Source: Metopolophium dirhodum
Lineage: Eukaryota > Arthropoda > Insecta > Hemiptera > Aphididae
Direction of reading: 5' to 3'
DNA: 64,000 nt
Assembly (NCBI RefSeq): GCF_019925205.1
Contig: NC_083560.1
Span: forward strand, 146,650,526-146,714,525
Shown here: in pieces, positions 47,340 to 58,638 of the stretch
Layout of the letters: each line of letters opens with the position of its first letter
How positions within the stretch are numbered: the first letter of the stretch is position 1
The notes under the pieces: model-generated
Told to the model about the DNA's origin: nothing
The model's database searches: none
Seen by the model: the letters and a program-made list of their open reading frames with translations, nothing else
Program-made: the position numbers and the translations under genes

Positions 47340-47525
47340 GACGGTATTTATTATATGCGGTTACGGTCGCCGGGGACGCGGGACAAAAAAACGGTGTCAC
47401 CGGTCGGCGGTCGCTACGAATATTTTACCTACTACTGCCGGGACGTGCCGCCGTCGCGGTCGACCGTGCCGGTTTGGGCGCGAGGCGCAGTGTGACCAAT
47501 CCAGGGCACACAGTGCCTCGGCCCT
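47340..47525. other. CpG-rich patch
   Basis: An island of high G+C with many CpG dinucleotides in otherwise A+T-rich DNA, inside intron 1 of the MADF gene. No open frame stands out; a promoter or decayed repeat is possible. Confidence 0.3.
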
Positions 47526-48824
47526 TACAATATTTAGACATAGTATAAAATTAAAAAACATTTGTCGCCAACAGTAATAACAAGATCAATTTATTTATTT
47601 TACTATCTTTAATTTATTAACAGTAAGCATTATACTACAAAAACAATTTTTATTTTCTAAATTATAATTGTATTCTTTATATTTATAATCAATATAAAGA
47701 ACTTGATAGCTATAATAACTTGCCAATATAATTTTAAGAGAGATTAGCTGCCATTATATTAAAACCAAGTAGTGGCCCTAGAGTCAACAATATAAACAAC
47801 ACGCATTAATTTTATTTATTGAAATTTTGTTCAAAAATATAACGTTATAAATAACATTTTGAAGCCTTGCTATATATACACAATATTAAACTACATAGTG
47901 CACATAGTGAATTATTAATTTTTTTTTTTAAATTTTTGTCAAAAATATTATTATCTAAAATTGAATTTGGTAATTTAGGTACCTATTTATGACAAATATA
48001 TGGGTAATATGATTCAGGTATAAGTCCCTTTGGCCCCTAAAAAATCACAGCCCTGTGTGTCTATGATTATAATATATTACAATATATTTAAAAAATAGAA
48101 TTATATTATATAGGTAGGTTGTGGATAGGTACTTAAAATTACTTACGATATTCTTCAATAACTTTTACCGGAAACAGTGTCCATTCTTTTGTTGGCTTTT
48201 CTGCCATTTTAATCATTGAATCGGTTATCCTTTTTTTTTGGCCATTGACAAAATACATTTTCACCAACCCGGATCAACCAATTTGATGGAAGTACAGAGT
48301 AGGGGAGACTGGCTTAATATGACATATTAGGGTAATATGACACATTGATGTTTTGATCAGAATTATTGATAATTAGGAACCAAAGACGCTTTAAATAAGT
48401 GTCTTATAATCACCTACATATGATTGTATACAGTGACCACAAGTTTTGACCTTATCAGAGAATTTATTAACAAAAATGTGTTTTGTGTCTTATCAACTTT
48501 TTTTTTAATCATTTTTAAAAATTCATTCAAAAATACAAATTTTTATGTTCCTTCAATTTTTTTTGCTAGAAGTTGAACATAAAAAGGTAAGCTATACGAC
48601 AATTGTTTTATAAATAAGCTTATTATAATACTTTTCCCATAAAAACTTTGAAAAAAACTTGTATGATATCAGGCAAAATGACATAGCAGTATGTCATTTT
48701 ACCCATGGTGCATTTTTACATATTATTTATATTTTAATTTTATTATAGGTATTATAGATTATTATGCTTATAGGTATTATCATAATAATTAATTGTTTTT
48801 TTAATTTATTCACTGTAGTTGAGA

Positions 48825-50768
48825 ATGGTGTCCCACTATGCAAGAAAATCTGAACGACAAACATGGTCGGAAGAAAGTATGAAGAAAGCTATATCCGCTG
48901 TACAAAATAAAGAAATGGGATGGCTTAAAGCTTCCAAACAATTCAATGTACCTCAAGCTACACTTCGTCGTCGTTTTCATAATACAAATAAAATAGCAAA
49001 AGGAATAGTGAAACATCTTGGTCGACCAAGTTGTTTGTCATCTATGGTAGAAAAAAAACTGGTTGACCACATCTTAAACTTGGAGTCTAGATTTTTTGGA
49101 ATGACTGTCAAAGAAGTAAAGAAATTGGCTTATGATTTTGCCGAAGAAGCTCATATTACACATAACTTTAATAAAGAAAAGAGAGAAGCAGGATGGGACT
49201 GGTTAGCTGGGTTTCGTAAAAGAAATCCAGAGCTATCATTACGTTCTCCTGAACCAACATCAGCTGCCAGAGCACAAGCTTTTAACAAGCCACAGGTACA
49301 CACATTTTTTAATCTTTTTTTTGACACTATGCGCAGTGAAAACATATCAGTTGACAAAATTTATAATATGGATGAATCTGCATTGACAACGGTACAAAAG
49401 CCATCAAAGATATTTGCTCAAAAGGGCAAAAAACAAGTAGGTGTATTAACAAGTGCTGAACGTGGACAGCATGTTACAGTGGTTTGTTGTATAGGTTCAG
49501 CTGGGCAATGTGTACCCCCTGCTCTCATTTTCCCCAGAAAAACATTTAACGCTAATTTGTACGATGGAGCACCTCCTGGTACTTTGAAAATGTATCAGGA
49601 CACCGGTTATATGACTGGGGAATTATTTATTGAATGGATGAACCATTTTATAAGGAATGTTAAACCTAGTATTGAAGAAAAAGTGTTATTACTTCTAGGT
49701 GGCCATTCAAGTCACAAAACAGTAGAAGCGCTTGAACTTGCCAAAAAGTCAGGTGTTGTTTTACTTTGTCTACCTCCTCATTGCACACACCAACTTCAAC
49801 CTTTGGATGTTGGTATTTTTGGTCCTCTTGATGTATATTTTAACCAAGAAATAGAAATTTGGTTAAAGGCTAATACAGGCAGAACAGTTGGACTCTATCA
49901 AATATCTAACATTTTTGGTCGTGCTTATGTAAAAACAGTTACAATGAAGAATATTTTGTCATCATTTCAAGCATGTGGTTTAAATCCTTACAACCCAGAT
50001 ATCTTTCCAGACCATTTATTTGCTCCAAGCTTGACAACAAATAATTTGAATTTTGAAGAACCTACCAATGATACAAATATACTTTCTGAGGAACAAAATG
50101 AAGTAATTTTTCCAAGTACTGAAGATACTGAAGATAATATAAATAATGTGACTGTTGCAGACATAGATACAAATTTCCAGACTTCATCATCATTACTTTC
50201 ACCGATGCCTAGTTGTTTAAACACAGAAACAAACCTAAATACTGAAAATATTTCTCAAATAATACAAAAAATTTCACCTTTGCCTAGTTGTTCCTTTACT
50301 GGCCCCAGAAAATCAAATAAAAATAGATCTACAGGAACTCAAGTGCTTACAAAAAGCCCACTCATAAAACAATTAAAAGAAAAACAAAATGAGAAAAAAG
50401 CTAAAGAACTAAAAAAGTCTATGAAAATCAAATCTAAAAACACTCATGCAGTTATCAAGAATCCACCTATTAAGAATACAAAAAAGAAACAAGAAGAAAA
50501 AGTAATTAGAAAATCAAAAAGACCAGTAAACCGCAAATTATTTTTAGATCTCCCAACTGAAAAGGGTGACGGTGTTCAAAGTGAAAGTGATGATGATGAT
50601 GATGAAGAAGAAGTTGCTTGTCTTTATTGTAATGATTTATACAAACATTCCAAATCTAATGAGACATGGATACGTTGTAATTTCTATAAAAATTGGGCGC
50701 ACACAGCCTGTGCAGGTATTGGTTTTGGAGTAAAATATTTTGAATGTGAGTTATGTCAAGAAGACTGA
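48825..50768 (+). CDS. Pogo/Tigger transposase with Gly at second catalytic position and PHD-like tail
   Basis: 647 aa from ATG 48825, uninterrupted. N-terminal psq-type helix-turn-helix (MKKAISAVQNKEMGWLKASK...ATLRRRF), a CENP-B-like second DNA-binding part, then a DDE_1 domain. The first Asp is in YNMDESAL (D183) and the third in LQPLDVGIFGPL (D328). The second is replaced: VLLLLGGHSSH has Gly at residue 292, where the family has Asp. A Lys-rich linker leads to a C-terminal zinc finger resembling PHD (CLYCNDLY...WIRC...WAHTACAGI...CELC). DNA binding may remain, but cleavage should not work. A domesticated or recently killed copy are both possible. Confidence 0.92.
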   Translation: MVSHYARKSERQTWSEESMKKAISAVQNKEMGWLKASKQFNVPQATLRRRFHNTNKIAKGIVKHLGRPSCLSSMVEKKLVDHILNLESRFFGMTVKEVKKLAYDFAEEAHITHNFNKEKREAGWDWLAGFRKRNPELSLRSPEPTSAARAQAFNKPQVHTFFNLFFDTMRSENISVDKIYNMDESALTTVQKPSKIFAQKGKKQVGVLTSAERGQHVTVVCCIGSAGQCVPPALIFPRKTFNANLYDGAPPGTLKMYQDTGYMTGELFIEWMNHFIRNVKPSIEEKVLLLLGGHSSHKTVEALELAKKSGVVLLCLPPHCTHQLQPLDVGIFGPLDVYFNQEIEIWLKANTGRTVGLYQISNIFGRAYVKTVTMKNILSSFQACGLNPYNPDIFPDHLFAPSLTTNNLNFEEPTNDTNILSEEQNEVIFPSTEDTEDNINNVTVADIDTNFQTSSSLLSPMPSCLNTETNLNTENISQIIQKISPLPSCSFTGPRKSNKNRSTGTQVLTKSPLIKQLKEKQNEKKAKELKKSMKIKSKNTHAVIKNPPIKNTKKKQEEKVIRKSKRPVNRKLFLDLPTEKGDGVQSESDDDDDEEEVACLYCNDLYKHSKSNETWIRCNFYKNWAHTACAGIGFGVKYFECELCQED

Positions 50769-50794
50769 ATTTTAAAAATTAACTAAGACTGAAG

Positions 50795-51165
50795 TTCTAA
50801 AGTTAGTCTGAGGAAGTTTAATGTTATTACCAAACAGTATTTTACTTGTTTTTATTATGTTTTTATGGAACTAGTCTGAGGAAGACTAATGTTCTACTGC
50901 CATACAATATTTTATTTGTTTTTATTATGTTTTTAATAGAATTAGTCTGAGGAAGACTAATGTTCTATTACCAAATACCTAATATTTTATTTGTTTTTAT
51001 TATGTTTTTAATAGAATTAGTCTGAGAAAGACTTATGTTGTATTAACCAACAGTATTTTTTTGTTTTTATTATGTTTTTATAGAATTAGTGTGAGGAAGA
51101 CTAATGTTCTATTACCAAATAGTAAATACCTATTATTTTATTTGTTTTTATAATGTTTTTTAGAA
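50795..51165 (+). repeat. 3'UTR minisatellite of pogo element
   Basis: About five tandem units of 70-80 bp, each 'ttagtctgaggaagactaatgtt...attaccaaa...tattttatttgtttttattatgtttttat'. It lies directly downstream of the transposase stop, inside the element. Confidence 0.9.
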
Positions 51166-51515
51166 TTTTATATATAACTACAGTCTTGTTGTTTATAATA
51201 ATAAAAAAAAATTTAACTATTACCTACATTCCAACAATTTTATAATTTATTTCTATTGACAAGTATACAATGGTTGCTTATATAAATTGCGTATGTCATT
51301 TTATCCGACACTCCGGGTAAAATGACATAGTAGGTACATTTAAAAAAAAGTGAATTAAAATAATTTGTTTGTATTAAATGTACAATTAGACTTCAGAATT
51401 ATGTGTATAATATAAATACAAATATGCTGCTCATGTTTCATGTGTTAACTAACATTATTTCATTAAATTTTTTTAAATTATAAAATGGTATGTCATATTA
51501 AGCCAGTCTCCCCTA

Positions 51516-52660
51516 CTTGTTTTCCTCCTCAAATAAACCTATAGTCCATGACTATAGAAACAAATTAAATAATTTATAGGACTATATAGGTATTTAAATG
51601 TATCTCATTAGTCATTCTATTACCTATTAAATTAATAATTAGTATTTATTACACATGTATATTAATTATTGCCTATTGATTGGTCCTGTTATAATGCTCA
51701 ATTTCATCATGATAAATATATTTGGTAGGTACCAAATTGTAATTATTGGTAATAATTGTTTTTACACCTGCCTTCAAATATACACATACATACAGTTAAT
51801 AATGTGTTGGATGAAGGGATATGTATATAGAGTTTAAATATAATATAGGTAATAAAAAAATAACTCAAACATGTGTAGATATAAGTAGATTTATAATTAA
51901 AACTATTATTATATTAATTGAAAAATATAATTACCTGTTTTGTAGCCATCGTAATTTTTAGTGTGTAGTCGTTGCAAGTTAGGTAGGTATACCAATACGA
52001 TATTGGTACAATATACTAAAATATATTTTCTGGTACCTAATGCTTGGTATAACTTGCACAGTTGTACATCTGCTGTAGCCAGTAGGTAGGTACACGAGTC
52101 ACAGAGCAAACAGAAAACAGCAGGTATTTAAATATTAAACACTGAGGATAGACATTACACGATTATAAAGAAAGTATACAAAATAGGTAGATGACGATAA
52201 CGGATAACCGTCAAAACTCGAATTGTCAACTGATGGCGAAGTGTGTAACGACAAAAAAACACCAAGATTTGCTTTTTTGAAATATATAAGGTGTTTTTAT
52301 TATTACATGTATTTATAATATTTGTAGTGTTCGCATACAATATTTTCTTTTATATGATATTATTATGCTTATTCAAGCCACAGCAATATTAGGTATGAGT
52401 TATATAATGGTATTCAATACAATATTTTCTTTTATATGATATTGGCTCTTCGAGCTACATATGTTATAATCGGATTGACTCACGTAACCGACGGGAATTG
52501 ACTGTCTCCGCGATTGATAACAATAATCCTCGGCTCTTTGATAGTGGGTGTAATCCTTGGTGGTAATTCGGCGTACTATATTCAACAAACGGCTGCGATC
52601 GAAAATGTTGGCGGCGGCAGGCACCCTGCACGCTCTGACCCAATGAATAACAACGGTGTG
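51516..52660. other. A+T-rich intergenic region
   Basis: No supported gene. A 'acaatattttcttttatatgatatt' phrase is repeated at about 52338 and 52417 in a short direct duplication. Confidence 0.3.
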
Positions 52661-52946
52661 ATCGGCAGCAACAAACAAACGTCGCACGGTGAACAAAATA
52701 CCGGCGCGTATAATATTATAATTAGCGGCGGTATAAAATGTCGGCGATAGAATCGGCAGCGACAAACAAACGTCGCACGGTGAATACCACAGCGGCGTGG
52801 GTAATCGGCAGCAACAAACAAACGTCGCACGGTGAACAAAATACCGGCGCGTATAATATTATAATTAGCGGCGGTATAAAATGTCGGCGATAGAATCGGC
52901 AGCGACAAACAAACGTCGCACGGTGAATACCACAGCGGCGCGGATA
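52661..52946. repeat. Tandem duplication, 143-bp unit, with half-unit structure
   Basis: The unit beginning 'atcggcagcaacaaacaaac' at 52661 repeats at 52804 almost unchanged. Within each unit the 'gacaaacaaacgtcgcacggtgaa' part appears twice. The block is C+G-rich. The frames seen in it on both strands are repeats of each other and not credible genes. Confidence 0.9.
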
Positions 52947-53065
52947 ATCGGCAGCAACAACTGTTAACGGCGGCGGTACAAAATAAATGTTATCAATAAT
53001 CGGCGTGATAACAGTGCGTGTCAGTGATCATATGATTCGGCGTGTTATCACGTTTCAATAACCGT

Positions 53066-53230
53066 TGCTAAGACGGACAGGTAGCTGGTCAATACGTTTG
53101 ATAGCGTATTACTACCGATCCGGCGTAGAGGGTATGGCGGTAAACCCTCTCCGGCACTGTAGGCGTGAGTAGCTTGCCAATACGCACAAAGACGTATTAC
53201 TACTCGCACCGTCCAGGTAGGGAGAGGGGT
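53066..53230. repeat. Paired dyad-symmetric repeats
   Basis: 'tagctggtcaatacgtttgatagcgtattactac' (about 53091) and 'tagcttgccaatacgcacaaagacgtattactac' (about 53169) are about 78 bp apart. In each, CAATACG and CGTATT can pair. CpG-rich surroundings; 52947-54335 otherwise has no clear gene. Confidence 0.6.
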
Positions 53231-54335
53231 ACAGGCGGCGGTAGTCGGAATTATATTAAGCGAGAACGGTATCGCATGAAAGAGAGACGATAGCAACAGT
53301 GCTATTGATTGGACTGGGTGCGTGAATTCGTTCGTGGCCCTGAATCAGGCCTATATATTTGTAGTTTGTTGCAATCACGTGTTGATTAATACCTTGATTT
53401 GCATCGACCATGTTTGGTGATCTTCTTGTATGATGCGCATGATTTTGTAATGGGCGGCTAGGTGGAAAAGATGTTGTTTTGTATTCTTTATCCATTCCTG
53501 GTAATGGCAAAGCGATTAAAAGCTTCTCCGATGAGTAAAGTTGCCGTAAATGTTCCCGTCGCAGAGCGCGCACACCGTCGCGCACTCTGTGCGGCGCATG
53601 TGCGATTAGCATAAGTTTGTCGTTTCGCGTGTTTTACAATATGATTGTTATTGTCGTGTTACGAGTAGCATGGTATACGTCAATAACACTGCCTACAATA
53701 CTTTACGTGGCTGGTAGTTTAGGTATTTATGCGTAAAGTGTTAAAAAAGACGTACCTTGTGCAATAATGGTACCTACTCCATGGATACTAGCATCGTCCA
53801 CCAGATGGCGCATGCAATACCAATTTTGTCTCGTTACAAGTGGTAAACAACACGGAGTCACGGACATCCAATACCGATTGGCCGTCTTTTAATTTCTAAA
53901 AATACAGTGCATCACATCGATAACAATATTTATAAATACTTTATAATATATTATAATGAATTCTCAATAGACACAATCTGAACGATAAAAACCATCAGGA
54001 TAAAACCCTGGGCAGTCATACTACGCGTACATATTATACATTATATTATATTATATTATTTTTAGAGTATACATTATGCGTTATTATTTTATTTAATCTA
54101 TATATTATAGTCAGCTATATAGATTTACTAATTTTACGAAAACCGATAGCCGATAACGCTCGTCGCCCATGGTCTACGCTTACGTTACGATGTATTATAT
54201 TTATTATTATATACTATTTAGGTATACCAATAATATATTTATATATCCGTGGTTATTATTTATGCAACTATATTCATGCATATAAGCAAATATAATTTAT
54301 ATTTATTACTATGAAGAATAGAATTTTTTTATTTC

Positions 54336-54790
54336 GAGACCTCTAAAAATATATACATATAGGGATTACATTTTTACTTTACATAGTATAATTATAGTAA
54401 TCACAGATTGATCAACACAAATTGAAATCCATGTGATGACGGATAGAAATTAAAATTTGGAGTTGATTTTGAGACATTAATAAAACTTCGCATAGTTATT
54501 TAATTTTTTTACTTCACATAGGAATTACAAATTTCACAACGCACGGAAGTCCTTATTGTAATACGATTTTAGTGAACTCCGTGCGATGATAAATATAATT
54601 TAAATGTGTAGTCAATTTTGAGACCTTTATACAACTTCACATAGAGATTCATACTTTTACATTACAATTTAAATTTTAATAAGCCTACGCAGGGAAGTCT
54701 TTTTTGAGATGGGATTTTAGTAATATCCACGGGATAGCTAATAGACATAAACCGGGGAAGTCAAATTTGAGATCTAAACAGAATATCACT
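54336..54790. repeat. Degenerate tandem repeat, ~135-150-bp unit
   Basis: Unit starts 'gagac.t.tata.aacttc.cata' at 54336, 54471, 54620 and (partial) 54769. Within each unit 'acggaagtccttattgtaatacgattttag'-type text recurs with much divergence. Confidence 0.65.
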
Positions 54791-55181
54791 TAGTAGTTTA
54801 AGTCACTCAATTGCACACCGGGACACACTGTCGTGCATGGATAGACGGCAGCTGTGTTTACGATATATTTCCGTGCGCGACGACGATAGTGCGTGTGTAT
54901 GTGTCCGCGGCGACGACGGCGTATACGTATAAGTACGGGTTTTATTTTATCATAAGTTATTTCGATTATCGGGCGGCGGCTTTGGCTCGGCGCTCTCGAT
55001 AATTAAATAACGTAGGTATACGGGCGATCGGTCGGGTAACGTTATGATAAGTTCGCGACACGATGCATTTCAATATTATTAGGGGGAGTGTGTATTTGGT
55101 GCACGATAATTATGAATAGGGCTCTTCGCTCACTATTAACATAAATTATATTGGCTATACACTTTTTGGGGACAAGTTATA

Positions 55182-55532
55182 TATATATGCCGTCTAGATT
55201 GACCTGGATTGAACCATGTCCTAGGCCGACACATATGCTGAAATAATAATGAACTGCAATTCGGGATTTTTATCACGGCGCAGCAAGATGTATTTTGTAT
55301 TGTCTAGATTGACCTGGATTGAACCATGTCCTAGGCCAATACAAAATTTAACGGCAAGCAGAATCGCGGCAGCGGTGTAATAGCGGCGGCGATATCTGTA
55401 CTGTCTAGATTGACCTGGTGTTCACCATGTCCTAGGCCAGTACAGATATTTAACGGGAGAATTAAAGCGCGGAGAGGATTCTACTTCGTCTAGATAGACC
55501 TGGTATTCCCATGTCCTAGGCCGAAGTAGAAT
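55182..55532. ncRNA. Cluster of four hairpins with constant core and covarying stems
   Basis: Hairpins at 55182-55237, 55292-55347, 55392-55449 and 55478-55532. All share TCTAGATTGACCTGG (one base differs in the fourth), a 5-6-nt loop and CCATGTCCTAGGC. Each has its own outer stem: ATTTTGTATTG/CAATACAAAAT, ATATCTGTACTG/CAGTACAGATAT, ATTCTACTTCG/CGAAGTAGAAT, all perfect; the first has 8 of 11 pairs plus G-T pairs. The core itself pairs with a 3-nt bulge, giving about 23 bp in roughly 56 nt. Spacers share 'ttaacgg'. Compensatory change points to a structured RNA; strand is not determined. Confidence 0.7.
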
Positions 55533-55564
55533 GTAAAGGGAGCAGCGAGAGAAGGCGAACACCG

Positions 55565-55613
55565 TTATTCACGGGGCGTATTTACCGACTATCTCGGTGG
55601 CCGCCGTGAATAA
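55565..55613. ncRNA. Further hairpin beside the cluster
   Basis: TTATTCACGG (55565-55574) pairs with CCGTGAATAA (55604-55613); inside, ACCG and CGGT pair as well. It lacks the shared core of the four hairpins to its left. Confidence 0.5.
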
Positions 55614-55614
55614 T

Positions 55615-57496
55615 GATGCCGGGTTTTCGTTACGTGTTTTATGTATTTTTGTCGGTTTTTCACGGGTAGCGACGGTTATTACGTGATTGATGGCTTATGT
55701 ACTAATCCTTTTTATATTATTGACACTTAGTTTCGCTAATTATACCTCGAATTAAGTATAGTTAGCGTTTTAATGTGCTTGACGGAAAGCCATGTGGATC
55801 GACGCCATCTGTCGCGTCTTTTTAGCGTTGACTCCGGTGCGCGATCAGATGTAGTATCATTATTGGACGACGGCTACGCTGCGGCGCACGGCGTTCAATG
55901 CAATTATTTCGTGGTTTATTCACTATGCGCGCTGTGTTATAACGGGTATTTAACGAATGTTGACTATTAGGTGTTCTGTCTCGTTACAGTGTGTTTGACG
56001 TGTAGGTACGCATCACAAATTGATAGCTAACAAATATTAAATTAAATTCTTCCATTTAAAAGTTGTTATGAAAAAATTCAAAAAATATAAGTTTAATATT
56101 CTGAGTTAGAAATTCATAAAAATGTTTCTATTTATATCTGAGTTTTAAAAATGTTATTCAAGACCCCCCTTAAGTTTTACTATATTTGACAAAAAAAAAA
56201 GTTTATCGGAGAGTCAAATTAATTTTTTACGAGCATTTGAAGTTGGACGTTGGATAATCACCCGTAATTTAACAAACTCTCACACAACGATGTTCTTGAA
56301 TATTTTGATCTTTCAAGTATCAAAATTTGCATCAAATGTTTATTTTATCATTTTTTATACATTATAAAATGTTCTAAATATTTTTACTCGTTTTGAGCTT
56401 AAGCGGAAATCCATTACAATTTAAAGGGGGGCTAACATAAATAGTAAATACGTTATTAACATCAATGGTGGTGAAGGGCTCCGATCCTACAAAAATAAAA
56501 AAGGAGAGGGCCTTACAGACTTTGTGTGGGGGGGGGGGCACCGACCCGTGAATGTTTTTGAGTATTTAAAAACATTGGAAATTTTCAATTTTTTAGTTTT
56601 TTATTCTATACATTTCAACAAAATTGTATTCGTTGGGTCAAAAAACTTTAATATTTAATACAAGGTTATTTAAGTTGTTATAATAGCAGTTGACAAGTAT
56701 TAACGATACATGGGGACGATTTTTTTTATAAGTATTTTAAGTTCAAATTTTGACCACATTTATCAAAATATCGAAAATTTTCAAATTCATTGTAGTTGAA
56801 AAATTATAAAATGTTAATTTTTATAGCTAAGGATTGAACATTTAATACAAGGATTCTCATAAATAAAAATAATTAATACCGTACTACCAAACTTTACTAA
56901 CCAAAAAATCTAAGAAAATATATTATAAATACACAGTTAATTTTTACTGAAATGTTGAGTTCAAATTTGGACGAAATTACATATTAAAACCAAGAATAAC
57001 GATTTTAGTTATTTTGTTGTAATTCAAAAATATTATTCGCGGGTATATGAAATTTTTAGAGTGCTTATATTATTATATTTTATAGACACAACAAACAATG
57101 ACATTTTCAAACGTAATGTTTTTGACTTCAAAATTAGTTTCAAATTACACATGGCACGTGCCGGACCCTAGCTAGACGACAATGGATCATTATGCGATTT
57201 ATCTTTAAACTAAAATTATACTAAGAAATTGCTATTATGTCACGTGTAAACGATTAACGTACTATAATATCTTCGTTTTGTATAGAAAATATATAGTACC
57301 TATCCAGTAGGTCATTAGCAAATATTAGGATAGTTAACATTTTATATTGTGTACCTACTAATTATTAAAAGTTCCTACTTATACAAATTCCAAAATATAA
57401 TATTCTATGAACTGATCACTTTACGTCTATACTTGCCAATTTATGTATACAGGGCATGTTAATCTTTGAGAGATAAAAACGATGGGAAATGCGTTA
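55615..57496. other. Intergenic, no supported gene
   Basis: A+T-rich. Short frames around 55773-55970 lack an ATG start and any motif. A run of G's at about 56525-56540 lies in a phrase (gggctccgatcc...) that looks like decayed transposon DNA. Confidence 0.3.
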
Positions 57497-57815
57497 AGAG
57501 GACGTCACACCCGCGTGTGTTTTTTCCGTCTTACACACGTACGACATAGCAAATTTTCGTTCACTAGTTTCAATAGGAATAGTGTGCTGTCATTTTTGAT
57601 TTTAGAGTGAATTGACCTATTATCAAACTTTTAGGTAACAACATTATCTGTGTCCTCTCGTTGGTTTTTTACAATGTTTTAATTTTTAAGTGAGTTGTCA
57701 GTATGTAAATTATTAATGTTTAAAAATGTTCATAACTCAAATAGGTCAATTCACTCTAAAATCAAAAATGACAGCACCCTATTCCTATTGAAACTAGCGA
57801 ACGAAAATTTGCTTT
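57497..57815. repeat. Second copy of 'AAGAGGACGT' foldback MITE, right end lost
   Basis: The left end 'aagaggacgtcacacccgcg...catagcaaattttcg' matches 31326. Arms at about 57541-57610 and 57745-57815 are near-perfect reverse complements (gtttcaatagg...tgaattgacctat). The outer 60 bp of the right end is missing. Confidence 0.75.
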
Positions 57816-58189
57816 AGGAATATTACTTATAGGCTCCCTAGATGCTGTACATGAATTTCTGCTGAATTTTCGTAGACCAGCAGCGTTGTGTCATACTTTG
57901 ATGTTTATTGTATCACAGAATACTGAATAGTAGAATAGTTGAAGATTAACATTTACATTTCACTACCTAAACACCACGATGTATAATACCACGTCAATAG
58001 TATTATAATATTATTATAATATAATATAATCTACATCGTGTTATACACTAATTATCGTATTTGACGGTATAGAACTTTTGATTTCCATGAGGAATTGTGA
58101 ATTGGAGGGATATAAAATAATTTATAGAAAATAGCATAGATAATAAAAGATTCTTATATTATCTATGGAAAATAGTACCAGAAAATTAG

Positions 58190-58570
58190 TACCATAAAAT
58201 TCCATATGATGATATTCCACTATTTCCAATGCACATTTTTTCTAAAAACCACTATGACCATTGTTAATTTTTTCCAATATTGGTAAAAACAGAAAAATAG
58301 AAAAAGTTGTTGTTGGAAAAATTAAAATGTGGAAAAAGTGGTAGATAACTTTGGAAATAGTGGTTTTTGGGAATTAGAAAACATAGAAAATATTGAGTCA
58401 TGGAAAAACGTTCTTTTGGCAATTGAGTACAATGGTAAAACTGGTAAAAACGTTACTGGATAAAATGGTTTTTGGTAGTAAATGTAATGTTTACTTTTCC
58501 CAAAGTACATTTTTTCCATGGAAAAAATGTGCAATGGGAAAAGTGGTAATTGGTAAAATTGGTAGCAACC
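58190..58570. repeat. Foldback block built of 'ggtaaaa/tggaaaa' units
   Basis: 58217-58243 and 58519-58545 are reverse complements with few mismatches. The interior is made of short degenerate 'tggaaaaagtggt' phrases, an arrangement like the TTGTTCC arrays but with another motif. Confidence 0.65.
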
Positions 58571-58638
58571 CAATTTTACAGACTAGTGTCTTATCACAAA
58601 AATAATGTAAATTTGGCTTTTGAGTCTTTGACTATGTA

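Larger units (their letters stand above)
42259..48258 (-). pseudogene. Six-exon MADF-BESS DNA-binding protein gene with one nonsense codon
   Basis: Exons 48258-48147, 46819-46724, 46475-46362, 46281-46102, 43451-43292 and 42955-42259 join with consistent phases into 453 codons. Exons 4-5 form a MADF domain (LAECVSRHPCLYDL...NVWKLIADTF, then KKRWKNMKDTYNR and WALADTLSFLD). Exon 6 carries a BESS motif (DEDPIALFFKTIASTVK). Exon 2 is basic (GRGKRKRKMKFKK). A TGA lies in frame in exon 5 at about 43374. MADF proteins accompany PIF/Harbinger transposases, and exons 5-6 lie inside the intron of the transposase on the other strand, so this is probably the element's second gene. A host regulator is the alternative. 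Confidence 0.8.
48302..51513 (+). mobile_element. Complete pogo/Tigger-type transposon
   Basis: 3,212 bp between TA duplications (48300-48301 and 51514-51515). Perfect terminal inverted repeats of 26 bp or more start GGGGAGACTGGCTTAATA. Subterminal 'atgtcattttaccc'-type repeats lie at 48680-48710 and 51293-51330. One transposase gene fills it. It sits 44 bp upstream of the first MADF exon. Confidence 0.95.

Noticed and set aside
52400..52908. Minus-strand frames of 108-121 codons
   Set aside because: Both come from the 143-bp tandem repeat and share the same text; no motif.
55182..55532. CRISPR-like array
   Set aside because: Only four units with internal symmetry and covarying arms rather than fixed repeats and unique spacers; eukaryotic context.
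55773..55970. 65-codon frame in CpG-rich DNA
   Set aside because: No ATG at its start, no motif, and length expected by chance in CpG-richer sequence.
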